A stretch of 64,000 bases of DNA from Thalassovita taeanensis. Lineage in GTDB: Bacteria > Pseudomonadota > Alphaproteobacteria > Rhodobacterales > Rhodobacteraceae. The notes under the pieces are model-generated. The model was not told where the DNA came from. It did no database searches and was given only the letters and a program-made list of their open reading frames with translations. Of the stretch, positions 36,282 to 45,326 are shown in pieces. Each line of letters starts with the position of its first letter. Within the stretch, counting starts at the first letter, position 1. Both the position numbers and the translations under genes were made by a program. The stretch lies in assembly GCF_900110775.1 (NCBI RefSeq), contig NZ_FOEP01000006.1:1-64000 (forward strand), given 5' to 3'.

Positions 36282-37490
36282 ATGACTTCACGTCCTGAAA
36301 TGTATCGCTTCCACAATGGTGAAAAAGCCATCCTTCCGTTTGCCGCCGCAGAGTATGAGGCGCGGCTGTCCGGGCTGCGCGCCAGTATGGCGGATCGCGG
36401 GCTGGATGCGGCGGTTTTCACCTCGATGCACAACATCGCCTACTATAGCGGGTTCTTGTATTGCAGCTTTGGTAGGCCCTATGGGTTGGTTGTAACCCCT
36501 TCGGAATGTGTGACAATTTCGGCAGGGATTGACGCGGGGCAGCCGTGGCGGCGCAGCTTTGGCGACAACATCACCTATACCGACTGGCAGCGGGATAACT
36601 TCTGGCGGGCGGTGCGGTCGGTAACGGGCGAAGGCGCTGCGATCGGGTTTGAGGAGGATCATCTGACGCTTCAGGCGATGGCCAAGCTGGAGGCGTTCCT
36701 GAGTCCCAGCCGCACCGAGAGCGTGAGCGAGGCCACCATGCGGCAGCGGATGATGAAATCACCCGCCGAGATCGCGCTGATCCGACAGGGAGCGCAGGTG
36801 GCCGATGCGGGCGGCTATGCCATCCACGCGGCGGTGCGTGCGGGCGCGCGCGAGATCGACGTGGCGATGGCCGGGCGCGACGCGATGGAGGCCGAGATCG
36901 CCAAGCGCTTCCCGGATGCGGAATACCGCGACACTTGGGTCTGGTTCCAATCGGGGCTGAATACCGACGGGGCGCACAACCCGGTCACGGGGCGGGAGTT
37001 GCAGCGCGGCGATATTCTGAGCTTGAACACTTTCCCCATGATTTCAGGCTATTACACAGCATTGGAGCGCACGATGTTCGTGGGCGAGGTCGATGCGGCC
37101 AGCCTGAAAATCTGGGAAGCGAACGTCGCGGCGCATGAATATGGCATGTCGCTTTTGGTGCCGGGGGCCAGTTGTTCGGAAGTGACGCATAAGATCAACG
37201 CCTTCTTTGAAGAGCGCGATTTGCTGCAATACCGGACCTTCGGCTATGGTCATTCGTTCGGGGTTCTGAGCCATTTTTATGGCCGCGAGGCCGGGCTGGA
37301 ATTGCGCGAGGATATCGACACGGTGCTGGAGCCCGGCATGGTGATCAGCATGGAACCGATGCTGACGCTCGGGCAGGATTTGCCGGGGGCGGGGGGATAC
37401 CGCGAGCACGATATTCTGGTGATTACCGAGGGCGGAAACGAGAATATCACCGGCTATCCTTACGGGCCTGAGTTCAACGTGGTGGGGTAA
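36282..37490 (+). CDS. creatinase (creatine amidinohydrolase)
   Basis: 402 residues from the ATG at 36282 preceded by AGGAGGG; the frame runs further 5' but that part is not family-like. The protein follows Pseudomonas creatinase almost block by block: FTSMHNIAYYSGFLYCSFG, GQPWRRSFGDNITYTDWQRD, then WFQSGLNTDGAHNPVTG, which places the catalytic His at residue 232 as in the Pseudomonas enzyme, then FGYGHSFGVLSHFYGREAGL. It hydrolyses creatine to sarcosine and urea in the cytoplasm. It has the pita-bread M24 fold without the metal ligands. Sarcosine oxidase and creatininase genes are not in the window. Confidence 0.9.
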   Translation: MTSRPEMYRFHNGEKAILPFAAAEYEARLSGLRASMADRGLDAAVFTSMHNIAYYSGFLYCSFGRPYGLVVTPSECVTISAGIDAGQPWRRSFGDNITYTDWQRDNFWRAVRSVTGEGAAIGFEEDHLTLQAMAKLEAFLSPSRTESVSEATMRQRMMKSPAEIALIRQGAQVADAGGYAIHAAVRAGAREIDVAMAGRDAMEAEIAKRFPDAEYRDTWVWFQSGLNTDGAHNPVTGRELQRGDILSLNTFPMISGYYTALERTMFVGEVDAASLKIWEANVAAHEYGMSLLVPGASCSEVTHKINAFFEERDLLQYRTFGYGHSFGVLSHFYGREAGLELREDIDTVLEPGMVISMEPMLTLGQDLPGAGGYREHDILVITEGGNENITGYPYGPEFNVVG

Positions 37491-37500
37491 AACCGGGCTG

Positions 37501-37544
37501 CGGTATCACGTCGGTATCACGTCGGTATTCTGTCGGTATTTTCT
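37501..37544 (+). repeat. four tandem 11-bp units after creatinase
   Basis: CGGTATCACGT occurs twice in a row, followed by CGGTATTCTGT and CGGTATTTTCT. The array begins 10 bases after the creatinase stop. No known function; possibly replication slippage. Confidence 0.7.
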
Positions 37545-37666
37545 CGGCACGCGTGGCCGCAATAACGGGGCAAAGGCGGCGGGATCGGTCGCCTTTGCGC
37601 AATCGGGCTGTGGTGGTAGGCAGGTCTGAAACGCATGACCTTTGCGGTGGTGGAAGCTGCGGTGGG

Positions 37667-38008
37667 TCAGAGCCGGATCACGTAATCCTTGGTGGTGGTT
37701 TCAAGCACCTCCCATGTGCCGGAAAAGCCGGGGCGCAGGATGAAGCTGTCGCCCGCGGTGACGGTTCTGGCGGTGCCGCCGTCTTCGGTCAGGACCGAGG
37801 TGCCCGACAGGATGTGGCAGTATTCCCATTCATCGTACTGGATTCGCCATTTGCCGGGGGTGGATTGCCAGATGCCGCAATACAGCCCCTCGCGCTCTTC
37901 CAAGTTCCAGGTGGTGAAGACCGGGTCGCCCGAGATCAGCCGATCCGGCGCGGGGCGCTCGGTTTCGGGGGCGACAGAGGCGGAAACGGGGATCAGGTTG
38001 GACGACAT
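37667..38008 (-). CDS. cupin-domain protein
   Basis: 113 residues from MSSNLIPVSA at 38006-38008; the upstream extension is non-coding. A single small cupin barrel: WSTPGKWRI-type first motif (GIWQSTPGKWRIQYDEWEYCHIL) and second motif GDSFILRPGFSGTWEV. It lacks some metal-binding His of classical cupins and resembles the EutQ-like DUF861 group. These often accompany amino-acid or amine catabolism, which would suit the creatinase neighbour, though the two are convergent. Confidence 0.75.
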   Translation of the reverse strand: MSSNLIPVSASVAPETERPAPDRLISGDPVFTTWNLEEREGLYCGIWQSTPGKWRIQYDEWEYCHILSGTSVLTEDGGTARTVTAGDSFILRPGFSGTWEVLETTTKDYVIRL

Positions 38009-38297
38009 AGGCCCTCGGCAATGCAGGAGATGTGTGGGTGATAAAGACATATCCGCGCTCAGGCGTCCAGCGGTGCGTGCCCTCATGACGTTGTTGTCGC
38101 CTGGCAGGCACACTGACCTTGCGGGACGGCTGATACGCTGCCGGAGCGGCGCCGATGATTGCGCCGTTGCGATGATGGATGAGGCCGAGACACCCGGCGC
38201 ATCTGCGTAGGGGGGCACGCTGGCCTACTCATGGTCGGGATGCCCTTTCCCGCTTGGCTGTGCCGCGCGGGAAAGGTGGTGGATTGCGGGGCGTGGG

Positions 38298-39341
38298 TTA
38301 GGCTGTGCTCCAGGCCTGAAACAGCAGGCCGCAGGCAAATGCGCCGGACAGCGACAGCGCGATATAGAGCGCAAAAACCTTGGGCCGGACCAGCGCCCAG
38401 ACGGCGATGGCGGCGGGCAGCGAGGTGACGCCGCCTGCAACCAGAAACGCCAGCCCGGCCCCCGGTGCCATGCCCTGTTCAATCAGCCCACCGACAAGCG
38501 GCAGCGCAGCATAGCCGTTCAGATACGCGGGCACGCCGACGAGGGTGGCAAGGGCGATTGGGCCGATGCCGGTGCCGCCCAGCAGCGAGGTGATGACCTG
38601 GGCCGGGACCAGCGCCAGCATCAGGCTTTCCAGCAGGAAGGCCAGCACCAGCCACTGCGCCAGAAACAGTGTGGTTTTGCGGGCCTCGCGGGCGAATTTC
38701 GCCCGGCGCTCGGGGTCGTGCCAGAACTGCCAGACCACGGGCTTGGGCGACCGCACAGATGCGGCGCCGCAGCCGCCGTTGCCGATGCCGTCGCGCAACG
38801 GGGCGCTGAGAGCTCCACTGCGCGACAGCACCAGCACGGTCAGGCCGCCCGCGATGCCAAGCCCGACGGCGGCAAGCGTTTTGGCCAGCGCAAATTCGGC
38901 CCCCAGCACGCCCGAGGTCAGCACGAACATCGACGGGTCCATGATCGGTGAGGCCAGCCAGAAGGCCATGACGGCGGACAGCGGCACGCCCATGCTGAGC
39001 AGCGCCGCGATCAGAGGGATCACCCCGCACGAGCAGAACGGCGACAGCCCGCCCGCCAGTGCCGCAAGCCCGATCATCAGCAGTGGCGACCCGGTGAAAG
39101 CGCGCGCGATCAGGCTGTCGGCGCCGGTCGCCCCGGCCCAAGCCGCGATGGCGATGGACAGCAGCAAAAACGGCGCGGTGTGCCACAGCGCGCGCAGGGT
39201 GAAGCCCGCGCTGGCCGCGGCCTGTTCCGGCGAGGCCACGGCGACGACGGCAAGGATGGCGGCGGAGGTGAGCCAGACCCGCTGGGTTTTCCAAATGTGG
39301 TGCAGCAGGTTTGGGTGCGGGGGGAGGGGAATATCTGTCAT
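38298..39341 (-). CDS. permease with PF03773 fold, ArsP-like
   Basis: 347 residues with about eight hydrophobic segments and the family signature GGLSPFCSCGVIPLIAAL, whose paired cysteines are a feature of the permease (UPF0718/ArsP) group. ArsP exports trivalent organoarsenicals; related permeases export copper or zinc. The adjacent ArsR with a C-terminal Cys pair, plus a similar operator before each gene, favours an arsenic role. Substrate is inferred. Confidence 0.75.
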   Translation of the reverse strand: MTDIPLPPHPNLLHHIWKTQRVWLTSAAILAVVAVASPEQAAASAGFTLRALWHTAPFLLLSIAIAAWAGATGADSLIARAFTGSPLLMIGLAALAGGLSPFCSCGVIPLIAALLSMGVPLSAVMAFWLASPIMDPSMFVLTSGVLGAEFALAKTLAAVGLGIAGGLTVLVLSRSGALSAPLRDGIGNGGCGAASVRSPKPVVWQFWHDPERRAKFAREARKTTLFLAQWLVLAFLLESLMLALVPAQVITSLLGGTGIGPIALATLVGVPAYLNGYAALPLVGGLIEQGMAPGAGLAFLVAGGVTSLPAAIAVWALVRPKVFALYIALSLSGAFACGLLFQAWSTA

Positions 39342-39342
39342 T

Positions 39343-39366
39343 CTAAATACCCGGTTATATGGTTGT
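39343..39366. promoter_or_regulatory. putative ArsR operator before the permease
   Basis: ATACCCGGTTATATGGTTGT lies just upstream of the permease ATG and closely matches the site before arsR (ATAACCGGTTTTATGGTTGT at 39734-39753). Two near-identical copies in a small ArsR locus suggest a shared repressor. Confidence 0.6.
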
Positions 39367-39406
39367 GTTTGGGCGCGAAAAATCCTGTTTCACGCGGCGG
39401 TCAGTG

Positions 39407-39724
39407 TCACGCGGCGGTTTGCGTTTCTTCAAGGGTGACGCCCGCGCAGCATTCGGAGGTCAGGAAATTCAGCACGCGGCGCATCTGGTCATAGTCGACA
39501 CGGTTCAGAACCTCGCGGCCCCGTTTTTCCTGCACCACCAGCCCGGCATCGACCAGCGCGCGCAGGTGATGCGCCAAGGTCGAGGCGGCCAGCCCCATAT
39601 GCTGCCCGATCTCGCTGACGGTCAGGCCATCTTCGCCAGCCTTGACCAAGAGGCGAAACACGCCAAGGCGGGCATCATGACCAAGGGCAGCAAGGGCGCG
39701 GGCGGTTGGGGTTGCGGTGCTCAT
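39407..39724 (-). CDS. arsR: ArsR-family metalloid-responsive repressor
   Basis: 105 residues with the winged helix typical of ArsR/SmtB (LTVSEIGQHMGLAASTLAHHLRALVDAGLVV). The C-terminus has Cys92-Cys93 in TSECCAG, the position of the As(III)-binding cysteines of the AfArsR type rather than the CxC of the plasmid R773 type. It should repress itself and the permease until arsenite or an organoarsenical binds. An operator-like site precedes it. Confidence 0.85.
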   Translation of the reverse strand: MSTATPTARALAALGHDARLGVFRLLVKAGEDGLTVSEIGQHMGLAASTLAHHLRALVDAGLVVQEKRGREVLNRVDYDQMRRVLNFLTSECCAGVTLEETQTAA

Positions 39725-39730
39725 AGTCCA

Positions 39731-39753
39731 AACATAACCGGTTTTATGGTTGT
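39731..39753. promoter_or_regulatory. putative ArsR operator before arsR
   Basis: ACATAACCGGTTTTATGGTT is an imperfect palindrome (CATAACCGGTT reads back as AACCGGTTATG) seven bases upstream of the arsR start. It matches the site before the permease. Confidence 0.6.
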
Positions 39754-39827
39754 GTCAATCCCGCACGTGTGCGCCGGTCCGGTTTTTGAGCAGGAGGCGG
39801 CGGGGTGGGCCCGCCGCCGTTTGCCGA

Positions 39828-40250
39828 TCAGGCCAGTGTGGGCGTGATCGACAGCCCGCCGCGCGTGGCGTTGGAATAGGGGCAGACCTGATGCGCGGTA
39901 TCGACCAGCGCCTGCGCGGTCCCGGCATCAACACCGGGAAGCGACACTTCGATGCTGACCTCAAGGCCAAAGCCGCCTTCGTCGCGCGGGCCGATGCCGA
40001 CGGTGGTGGTGGTGCTTGCCTCGGCCGGGAGTTTGACCTTCTGCGCTTGGGCCACGTGTTTCAGCGCCGACAGGAAGCACGCGGCATAGCCTGCGGCAAA
40101 CAGCTGTTCGGGATTGACGCCATCGGCGGGGGCGCCGGGCTGCTTGGGGGCCACAAGGCGGAAGCTGACATCGCTGTCCGACAGGGTGGCGGCGCCGTCG
40201 CGGCCTCCGGTGGCGGTGGCGGAGGTCTGATAGATGAGTTGCGAGGGCAT
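39828..40250 (-). CDS. ohr: organic hydroperoxide resistance protein Ohr
   Basis: 140 residues from MPSQLIYQTSATATGG; the upstream part of the frame is the OhrR promoter. The two Ohr cysteines are Cys58 in GYAACFLSALKH (peroxidatic) and Cys123 in HQVCPYSNATRG (resolving). Ohr reduces organic hydroperoxides using lipoylated proteins as electron donors. It is divergent from ohrR, which should control it. Confidence 0.95.
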   Translation of the reverse strand: MPSQLIYQTSATATGGRDGAATLSDSDVSFRLVAPKQPGAPADGVNPEQLFAAGYAACFLSALKHVAQAQKVKLPAEASTTTTVGIGPRDEGGFGLEVSIEVSLPGVDAGTAQALVDTAHQVCPYSNATRGGLSITPTLA

Positions 40251-40270
40251 GTGATAATCCTTTGTTTGCG

Positions 40271-40348
40271 ATTGGGTCGTGCACGATATAAGTCCCGAAA
40301 GAAGAGATTCGTCAAGAGCCTTGCGATTGAATCGTGTGCGATTTAAAT
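40271..40348. promoter_or_regulatory. putative OhrR operators between ohr and ohrR
   Basis: Two dyads with the same core lie in the divergent promoter: ATTGGGTCGTGCACGATATA at 40271-40290 and ATTGAATCGTGTGCGATTTA from 40326. The cores TCGTGCACGA and ATCGTGTGCGAT are palindromic or nearly so. One dyad per gene fits peroxide-controlled repression of both. Confidence 0.65.
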
Positions 40349-40355
40349 TGCGGGA

Positions 40356-40820
40356 ATGACAAAGGGCACAGACATGACGCAGAAAATCGGGCTTGAGCAT
40401 CTTTTGTGTTTCGAGGTCTATGCCGCCTCGCACGCGTTCAACAAGCTGTACAAGCCACTGCTGGAACCGCTTGGGCTGACCTATCCGCAGTATCTGGTGA
40501 TGGTGGCGCTGTGGGGGCGTGACGGCCAAAGCGTGAGCGAGATCGGCGCGGCGCTTGAACTGGAATCAAGTACGCTGACGCCGTTGATCAAGCGGATGGA
40601 GCAGGCCGGGTTGGTGCAGCGCCAGCGCGACGCTGAGGATGAGCGCCGGGTGCGGGTGTCCTTGACTGATCGGGGCCGTGCGCTGGAAGCGCAGGCAGCG
40701 CATGTGCCGGTGTGCGCGGGGCAGGCGACGGGGCTGGAGTTCGAGCAGATCGAGGCGCTGCGCCAGCAGATCGCCGATTTGCGCAAGGCGCTTTTGGCGC
40801 GCGGCGACAGCGCCTGTTAG
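40356..40820 (+). CDS. ohrR: MarR-family peroxide sensor OhrR
   Basis: 154 residues from 40356; an alternative ATG at 40374 would give the more usual N-terminus (MTQKIGLEHLL). The conserved sensing Cys lies in LLCFEVYAASHAF, as in OhrR proteins. The MarR winged helix follows (VSEIGAALELESSTLTPLIKRME, with wing RDAEDERRVRVSLT). Oxidation of this Cys by organic peroxide releases the repressor from DNA. A second Cys (VPVCAGQ) could form the disulfide of the two-Cys type. Confidence 0.9.
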   Translation: MTKGTDMTQKIGLEHLLCFEVYAASHAFNKLYKPLLEPLGLTYPQYLVMVALWGRDGQSVSEIGAALELESSTLTPLIKRMEQAGLVQRQRDAEDERRVRVSLTDRGRALEAQAAHVPVCAGQATGLEFEQIEALRQQIADLRKALLARGDSAC

Positions 40821-40945
40821 CGGTTAGTCCTTTCAATTGCAGGCGGCATTTGCAAAACTTTAGGAAATCGGATTACCGGGGGATGTAAATCATCGTTACA
40901 TTCCCCATATTGACCTTAAGGTATTGACGAGAAAGGGAGTGCGTG

Positions 40946-42022
40946 ATGGCGGCTTTTGATGCTCAGGTAATGGAATCTCAGAAACAGGTCGCGCAGGCGC
41001 AGGCCAAGATCGCCGAATTGACCGGCCGGATCGAAACCGCGCGCGAGAAGATGAAGGTCGGCGACGATGCGATGATCGACATCGAAAACGCCACGCTGGA
41101 TGATGTGCACGCGCATACCGAAGTGATGACCGCCAACATCGCCGAGCTGATCATGGGGCTGGATGATGTGACGGCCGCGTTTTCCAAGGATTTCGACGAG
41201 ATGCGGACCAAGACGGGCTGGGAAAGCTTTGTCGGGGTGTTCAGCCGGGGCAAATCGGAAGCGATGCGGCAGGAGCGGATGCGCACGGCCAGCATTGATG
41301 ACAAATTGCAGGATCTGATCGGCAAGTCCGATATCATCACCAAGCTGCTGGAAAGCCAGCTGTCGACGCTGAACGAGCAAAAGGGCAAGGTTGAGGTCAA
41401 TCTGACCGAGACGCTGGACGAGCGGGAATTCACCGTCGGTGATCTGGAAACCGTGCGCGCGCAGATCATGGCGATGGACCCCAAGATCATCGATCTGGAA
41501 AACCAGATCAGCGTGCAGCAGGACGCCGCGGCACGTACCAAGCTGGAAACTGAACTGGCCGGGTTGAACGCGCAATATAACGCGCTGGTCCAGGACGAGC
41601 AGGTCAAGCTGGCCAAGTCGCAGACGCTGGAGCGGTATATCGAGAAGGGCAAGACCTGGATCGACAGTCTGCAAAATCAGGCGGCGACGCAGATGGTTCT
41701 GATCAACAAGTTGCAGACCGACACCAAGCAGCGAGTGGTGCTGTATGACGCGCTGAGCAAATCGCTGAAGACGGCGCAGCAGCAGGATGTGGCGCACCGG
41801 ATCAACGAGATCGGCGTGCAGACCGACAAGGAAGCACAAGCCGCGATGGCGGCAATCGGCACGGCGACCAACCAGCGCATGGCCGACATGATGGAAAAGC
41901 ACGAAGAGCACATGGTGTTCGCGCGCGAGGTTCTGGAGGCCAAGGCCAAAGCCGACGAGCGTTTCGCGCGGCGGTTCCAGAAGATCGTCGAGAAGCACGA
42001 CAAGAACCTGTACGGGGAGTGA
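40946..42022 (+). CDS. TelA-like coiled-coil protein
   Basis: 358 residues, almost entirely helical with heptad-rich stretches (VAQAQAKIAELTGRIETAREK; LSTLNEQKGKVEVNLTETL). It resembles TelA/toxic-anion-resistance proteins in length and helical plan, without a membrane segment. It is the first gene of a plus-strand operon that continues with an unknown protein, an AAA+ ATPase and membrane proteins. A scaffold or adaptor for the ATPase is a reasonable guess. The name in the family reflects tellurite resistance in other bacteria, not shown here. Confidence 0.65.
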   Translation: MAAFDAQVMESQKQVAQAQAKIAELTGRIETAREKMKVGDDAMIDIENATLDDVHAHTEVMTANIAELIMGLDDVTAAFSKDFDEMRTKTGWESFVGVFSRGKSEAMRQERMRTASIDDKLQDLIGKSDIITKLLESQLSTLNEQKGKVEVNLTETLDEREFTVGDLETVRAQIMAMDPKIIDLENQISVQQDAAARTKLETELAGLNAQYNALVQDEQVKLAKSQTLERYIEKGKTWIDSLQNQAATQMVLINKLQTDTKQRVVLYDALSKSLKTAQQQDVAHRINEIGVQTDKEAQAAMAAIGTATNQRMADMMEKHEEHMVFAREVLEAKAKADERFARRFQKIVEKHDKNLYGE

Positions 42023-42056
42023 TCCCTCATGCGGCGGAGTGCGCTGAGAAAGGCCA

Positions 42057-43178
42057 ATGATGTCGGAGCTTGATCGCGACCATGTGGGGCTGAGCGATAC
42101 CTTTGCCAGCCGTCGGTATTTCCGAAAATTCGACGTGATCACCCGGCATCTGGCCGGGGTCGCGGCGCAGATGAAGGCCGAGGGGCAGTTGAGCGCCGAA
42201 GAGGTCGAGATCCTGACGCGCTATATGGTGTCGATCGGGTTCACCTTTCGGGCGCTGAGCATGAAATACCTGCTGGTCGGGCGCGACACCGGGCAGTTTT
42301 TCGGATCTCTGGCGATTGATACGGTCGACAGCGGTTTTCCGGTGTTCAACGAGTTGCTGGTGATGGCCAATGACGCGATGCAGGCGCGCCAGCATCTTGA
42401 TGGCATGCCGGGGCCAGAGGCGCTGAAGCAGCAGATGGTGGCCAAGATCGTCGGCGATCAGGAGCTGCCGACCAAGCTGCAATTCGCGCTGTCGCAGCGG
42501 CTGTATTACGAGGAATTGCTGAAGGGCGCTTTGTTCTGGGCGCGCAATGATCCGCGGGTGCAGTGGCTGAGCGGGGTAGAGCCGCGGCGCAGGTATCTGG
42601 TGCATTGGGCGGTCTATGACAGTCAGGTCAACCTGCCGGTGATCTATATGATGGAGGTCGAGGACAGCAACCGCACCGCCCTGCCCAACGACGAGCGGCG
42701 CTGGCCGGAGGTGCAGGCGCATCTGATGGGGCAATCGCTGGCGGGGCTGAAGCTGGTGACGATTGCCAAAGGGTTTGACGAGCAGTTCAACGATCTGCAC
42801 CCCAAGCGGGTGCGGCGGGTGCACCTTGGGCCGATGTATTCGCATTCGTTTACCCGCCAGAGCGGCCCGCTGCGCGAGGTTCTGGCCGAGGCGGGCGGGG
42901 TGCCGGGGCAGGACTGGGCGATGGCCTGGACCATCGAGGAGCTGGAAAGCGAACAGGTGACCGAGGCGCGGGTTGGGTGGTTTTCCACCGCCGAGCGCGA
43001 GGTTTACGCGCTGGACCCGTTTGGCGGGCGCGGCGTGGACACGGGGGCGACGCGGACCGAGCGCAGTATCATCTTGCCCGAGCGCCCCTATCAGGTGCTG
43101 GCCGAGAAGAACCCGCCGGGGTTTGCCAGCGTGCGAAAATTTGTCGTCAGCCCCAGCGGGCGGGTGCTGCGGTATTGA
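42057..43178 (+). CDS. hypothetical protein, second gene of the AAA+ operon
   Basis: 373 residues beginning MMSELDRDHVGLSDTFASRRYFRKFDV (start 42057 or 42060). A helical N-terminal half is followed by a mixed C-terminal half with YLVHWAVYDSQVNLPVIYMMEVED and HLGPMYSHSFTRQSGPL. No membrane segment, signal or known active site. I do not recognise a family; from position it is a dedicated partner of the AAA+ ATPase. The 204 bases after it contain a REP-like repeat. Confidence 0.6.
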   Translation: MMSELDRDHVGLSDTFASRRYFRKFDVITRHLAGVAAQMKAEGQLSAEEVEILTRYMVSIGFTFRALSMKYLLVGRDTGQFFGSLAIDTVDSGFPVFNELLVMANDAMQARQHLDGMPGPEALKQQMVAKIVGDQELPTKLQFALSQRLYYEELLKGALFWARNDPRVQWLSGVEPRRRYLVHWAVYDSQVNLPVIYMMEVEDSNRTALPNDERRWPEVQAHLMGQSLAGLKLVTIAKGFDEQFNDLHPKRVRRVHLGPMYSHSFTRQSGPLREVLAEAGGVPGQDWAMAWTIEELESEQVTEARVGWFSTAEREVYALDPFGGRGVDTGATRTERSIILPERPYQVLAEKNPPGFASVRKFVVSPSGRVLRY

Positions 43179-43336
43179 GCCCGTATTGAGACCGTGAAAA
43201 CCGTTCGGATTTTCGCGGTGTCTGGCAGGGCGAAGCCCGGATGCGCCTGCGGACGGGTGGTTTGGGCAAGAGGAAAGCGGGGACTGTGACATGCTGATAC
43301 GAGCACGCGCGGGGCGCGGGGGCGCTGAGGGTTCAG

Positions 43337-43367
43337 GCCTCCGGCGGGGATATTTTGAAAATGTGAA
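43337..43367 (+). repeat. 31-bp REP-like repeat, copy 1
   Basis: This segment, starting GCCTCCGGCGGGGATATTTT, is repeated without mismatch at 62244-62274 before tauB. Both copies lie in intergenic DNA just upstream of a gene on the same strand. CCTCCGG-GGGATATTT sequences recur in Rhodobacteraceae genomes as I recall them. Confidence 0.75.
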
Positions 43368-43382
43368 GCGGAGGAGCGTGGC

Positions 43383-45326
43383 ATGAGCCTGTCGGGCAAT
43401 CAGATGGAGCTGCGCGAGGAGGATATTCGCGCGCATTATGCTGCGGCTGTGGCGATGCTGGAGGGGTTTGATCATGCGCCGCGTCTGGCCAAGGGGCGGG
43501 ATGCGGGGGCCGCGGCGCCTCAGCGGTCGCCGGGGATTGTCGGGCACCGGCGGTTCCGGTCGACCACGCCGGGGATGGTCACGCGGTCGGTGGCACGGCC
43601 CGAGGGCGTACATTTGCTGGCGCGGATCGAGGCGGCGGATGGGGGCGATGCGTTGATCAGCCCGTTACAGGCGACGGTGATGAACGCGCTGCGCCGGGCC
43701 TTGGCGGTGTCGTTGGCGATGGGCGAAGCCTATGCCGGGCAGACCGGGTTGGCGGCGTTGAAGCGGGCCAATCTGGAGGGGTCTTTGGCTGCAGACAGGA
43801 GGGCGGAGTTTTCCGAGTTGCTGGCGGCGGAGGCGTTGGTGTCGCTGCATGTTTTTGCCAACGCCACGGCGTTTTTTCTGGCACCGCATGCCAGCGAGGC
43901 TGTGGTCGAGGTCGGCGCGGTCGAGGAGCTGTTGACTGACAATGCGCAGTTGGCTTTGCATGGGGCGCTCTGGGAGCTGGATCAGGATATCGCCGCTTTC
44001 GCCAGTGACGAGCCGCGTCTTGTGGCCACGGTCAGCGCCTATGCCGAGCAGTTGATGGAGAAGGTCAGTTTGCGGGCGCAGGGGGCTGCGCGGCTGGAGG
44101 CATTCCATAGTGCCAGCTGGAAGGTCGAGGCGGAGGGGTTTGTCATTCAGGGCTTCACCCCGGCGGGCAAGGCGCGGGGCGGGCAGGCGCTGACCATGGC
44201 CTTCAAGGCGCCGAACGAGGTGGTGGGCAACCACATTGCCAAATATCAGGCGATGCGGTTGTCGAAGATGCTGATGGCCTATGATTTCGAGCGCAAGCTG
44301 AACCCGTTTGCCGAACTTGGCGGTTTCATTTTCACCTTCATGGGCGATGGCAAGCCGGGGACGGGGAAAACCACGCTGATCCAGATGATGGCCGGGCTGA
44401 TCCATGGCTATTGCGAGGTGGCGGGGTATCCTTTCCGCTATCAGAACCTGAGCACCGATAATATCGACAGCTATCAGGGCAAGTCGGGGCAGAATGCCAA
44501 GGCGTTCATCAACAACGTGCTGGACCCCGGCGTGATCGGCTTTGGCACGATTGATGACATTGATCAGCTGGCGGGGAAACGCGGTGACCGGCAATCTTCA
44601 GCGGGGCAGTTGGAGATCACCGCCGTGCTGATGGAGTCGTTTGCCGGGGCCAACACTGTGGTGCGTGGCAATTGCACCTTCGGGATGTTTTCGAACTATC
44701 CCGAGAACGTCGATGACGCCCTGCGGCAGCGGGCCGGGGCGCGGTTTCTGGTCGATGGGCCGCAGACGCGCGACGATTACATCGATATTCTGGCGCTGCT
44801 GATGGGGCGCAAGCATGACATCCCGCTGGGCGATCACAAGCTGTATGCCGCGCAGGAGATCCGGCGCGCGGTCGCGGCGAGTTTCGAGGGTCATTCGCGG
44901 CCACATGAGGCGGGCCTGGTGAACGTGTTCGACCGGGTGCATGACACGGTGGGGCCGTTGGATACGATTGCCAAGCTGGGCACCTATCTGAAGGCGATCC
45001 AGCAGGCGGACGACCGGTTTACCGGCCGGGCGATCAAGAACATCACCGACGCGGTCAAGGTGCGGGCGATGGATTTCGAGCTGCCCGATGAATGGATGGA
45101 ACAGCCGGAGCTGTTCCTGTTCAAAGGCTATGACGAGAAGCTGGCGATGATCGAGGACCTGCGGGTGCCGATCACGGTCGACATGGTGGTGCAGGAGATC
45201 AACCGCTACGCCGATAGCGAATTCCGCTATGCTGACAAGAGTGACGAGGCCGCGATCGAGGCGGCGGTGCGCGACATGGGCCGGATGGACGAGGCAAAGC
45301 GGCGGTATTTGGAGGGGCGGGGGTGA
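43383..45326 (+). CDS. AAA+ ATPase
   Basis: 647 residues. A helical N-terminal half of some 310 residues, then an AAA+ module: Walker A GDGKPGTGKTTLIQ near residue 320-333, Walker B-like GFGTIDDIDQLAG near 386, a sensor-like CTFGMFSNYPENVDDALRQRAGAR, and a helical lid. The Arg in LRQRAGARF is a plausible arginine finger. GGAGGAG precedes the ATG. The substrate is unknown; the operon partners (coiled coil, two membrane proteins, DUF1523) suggest membrane or envelope remodelling. Confidence 0.8.
   Translation: MSLSGNQMELREEDIRAHYAAAVAMLEGFDHAPRLAKGRDAGAAAPQRSPGIVGHRRFRSTTPGMVTRSVARPEGVHLLARIEAADGGDALISPLQATVMNALRRALAVSLAMGEAYAGQTGLAALKRANLEGSLAADRRAEFSELLAAEALVSLHVFANATAFFLAPHASEAVVEVGAVEELLTDNAQLALHGALWELDQDIAAFASDEPRLVATVSAYAEQLMEKVSLRAQGAARLEAFHSASWKVEAEGFVIQGFTPAGKARGGQALTMAFKAPNEVVGNHIAKYQAMRLSKMLMAYDFERKLNPFAELGGFIFTFMGDGKPGTGKTTLIQMMAGLIHGYCEVAGYPFRYQNLSTDNIDSYQGKSGQNAKAFINNVLDPGVIGFGTIDDIDQLAGKRGDRQSSAGQLEITAVLMESFAGANTVVRGNCTFGMFSNYPENVDDALRQRAGARFLVDGPQTRDDYIDILALLMGRKHDIPLGDHKLYAAQEIRRAVAASFEGHSRPHEAGLVNVFDRVHDTVGPLDTIAKLGTYLKAIQQADDRFTGRAIKNITDAVKVRAMDFELPDEWMEQPELFLFKGYDEKLAMIEDLRVPITVDMVVQEINRYADSEFRYADKSDEAAIEAAVRDMGRMDEAKRRYLEGRG

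Noticed and set aside
42027-43613. 528-codon minus-strand frame opposite the second operon gene
   Set aside because: Antisense shadow with low-complexity Arg/Pro/His composition; the plus-strand frame has better protein character and operon placement.
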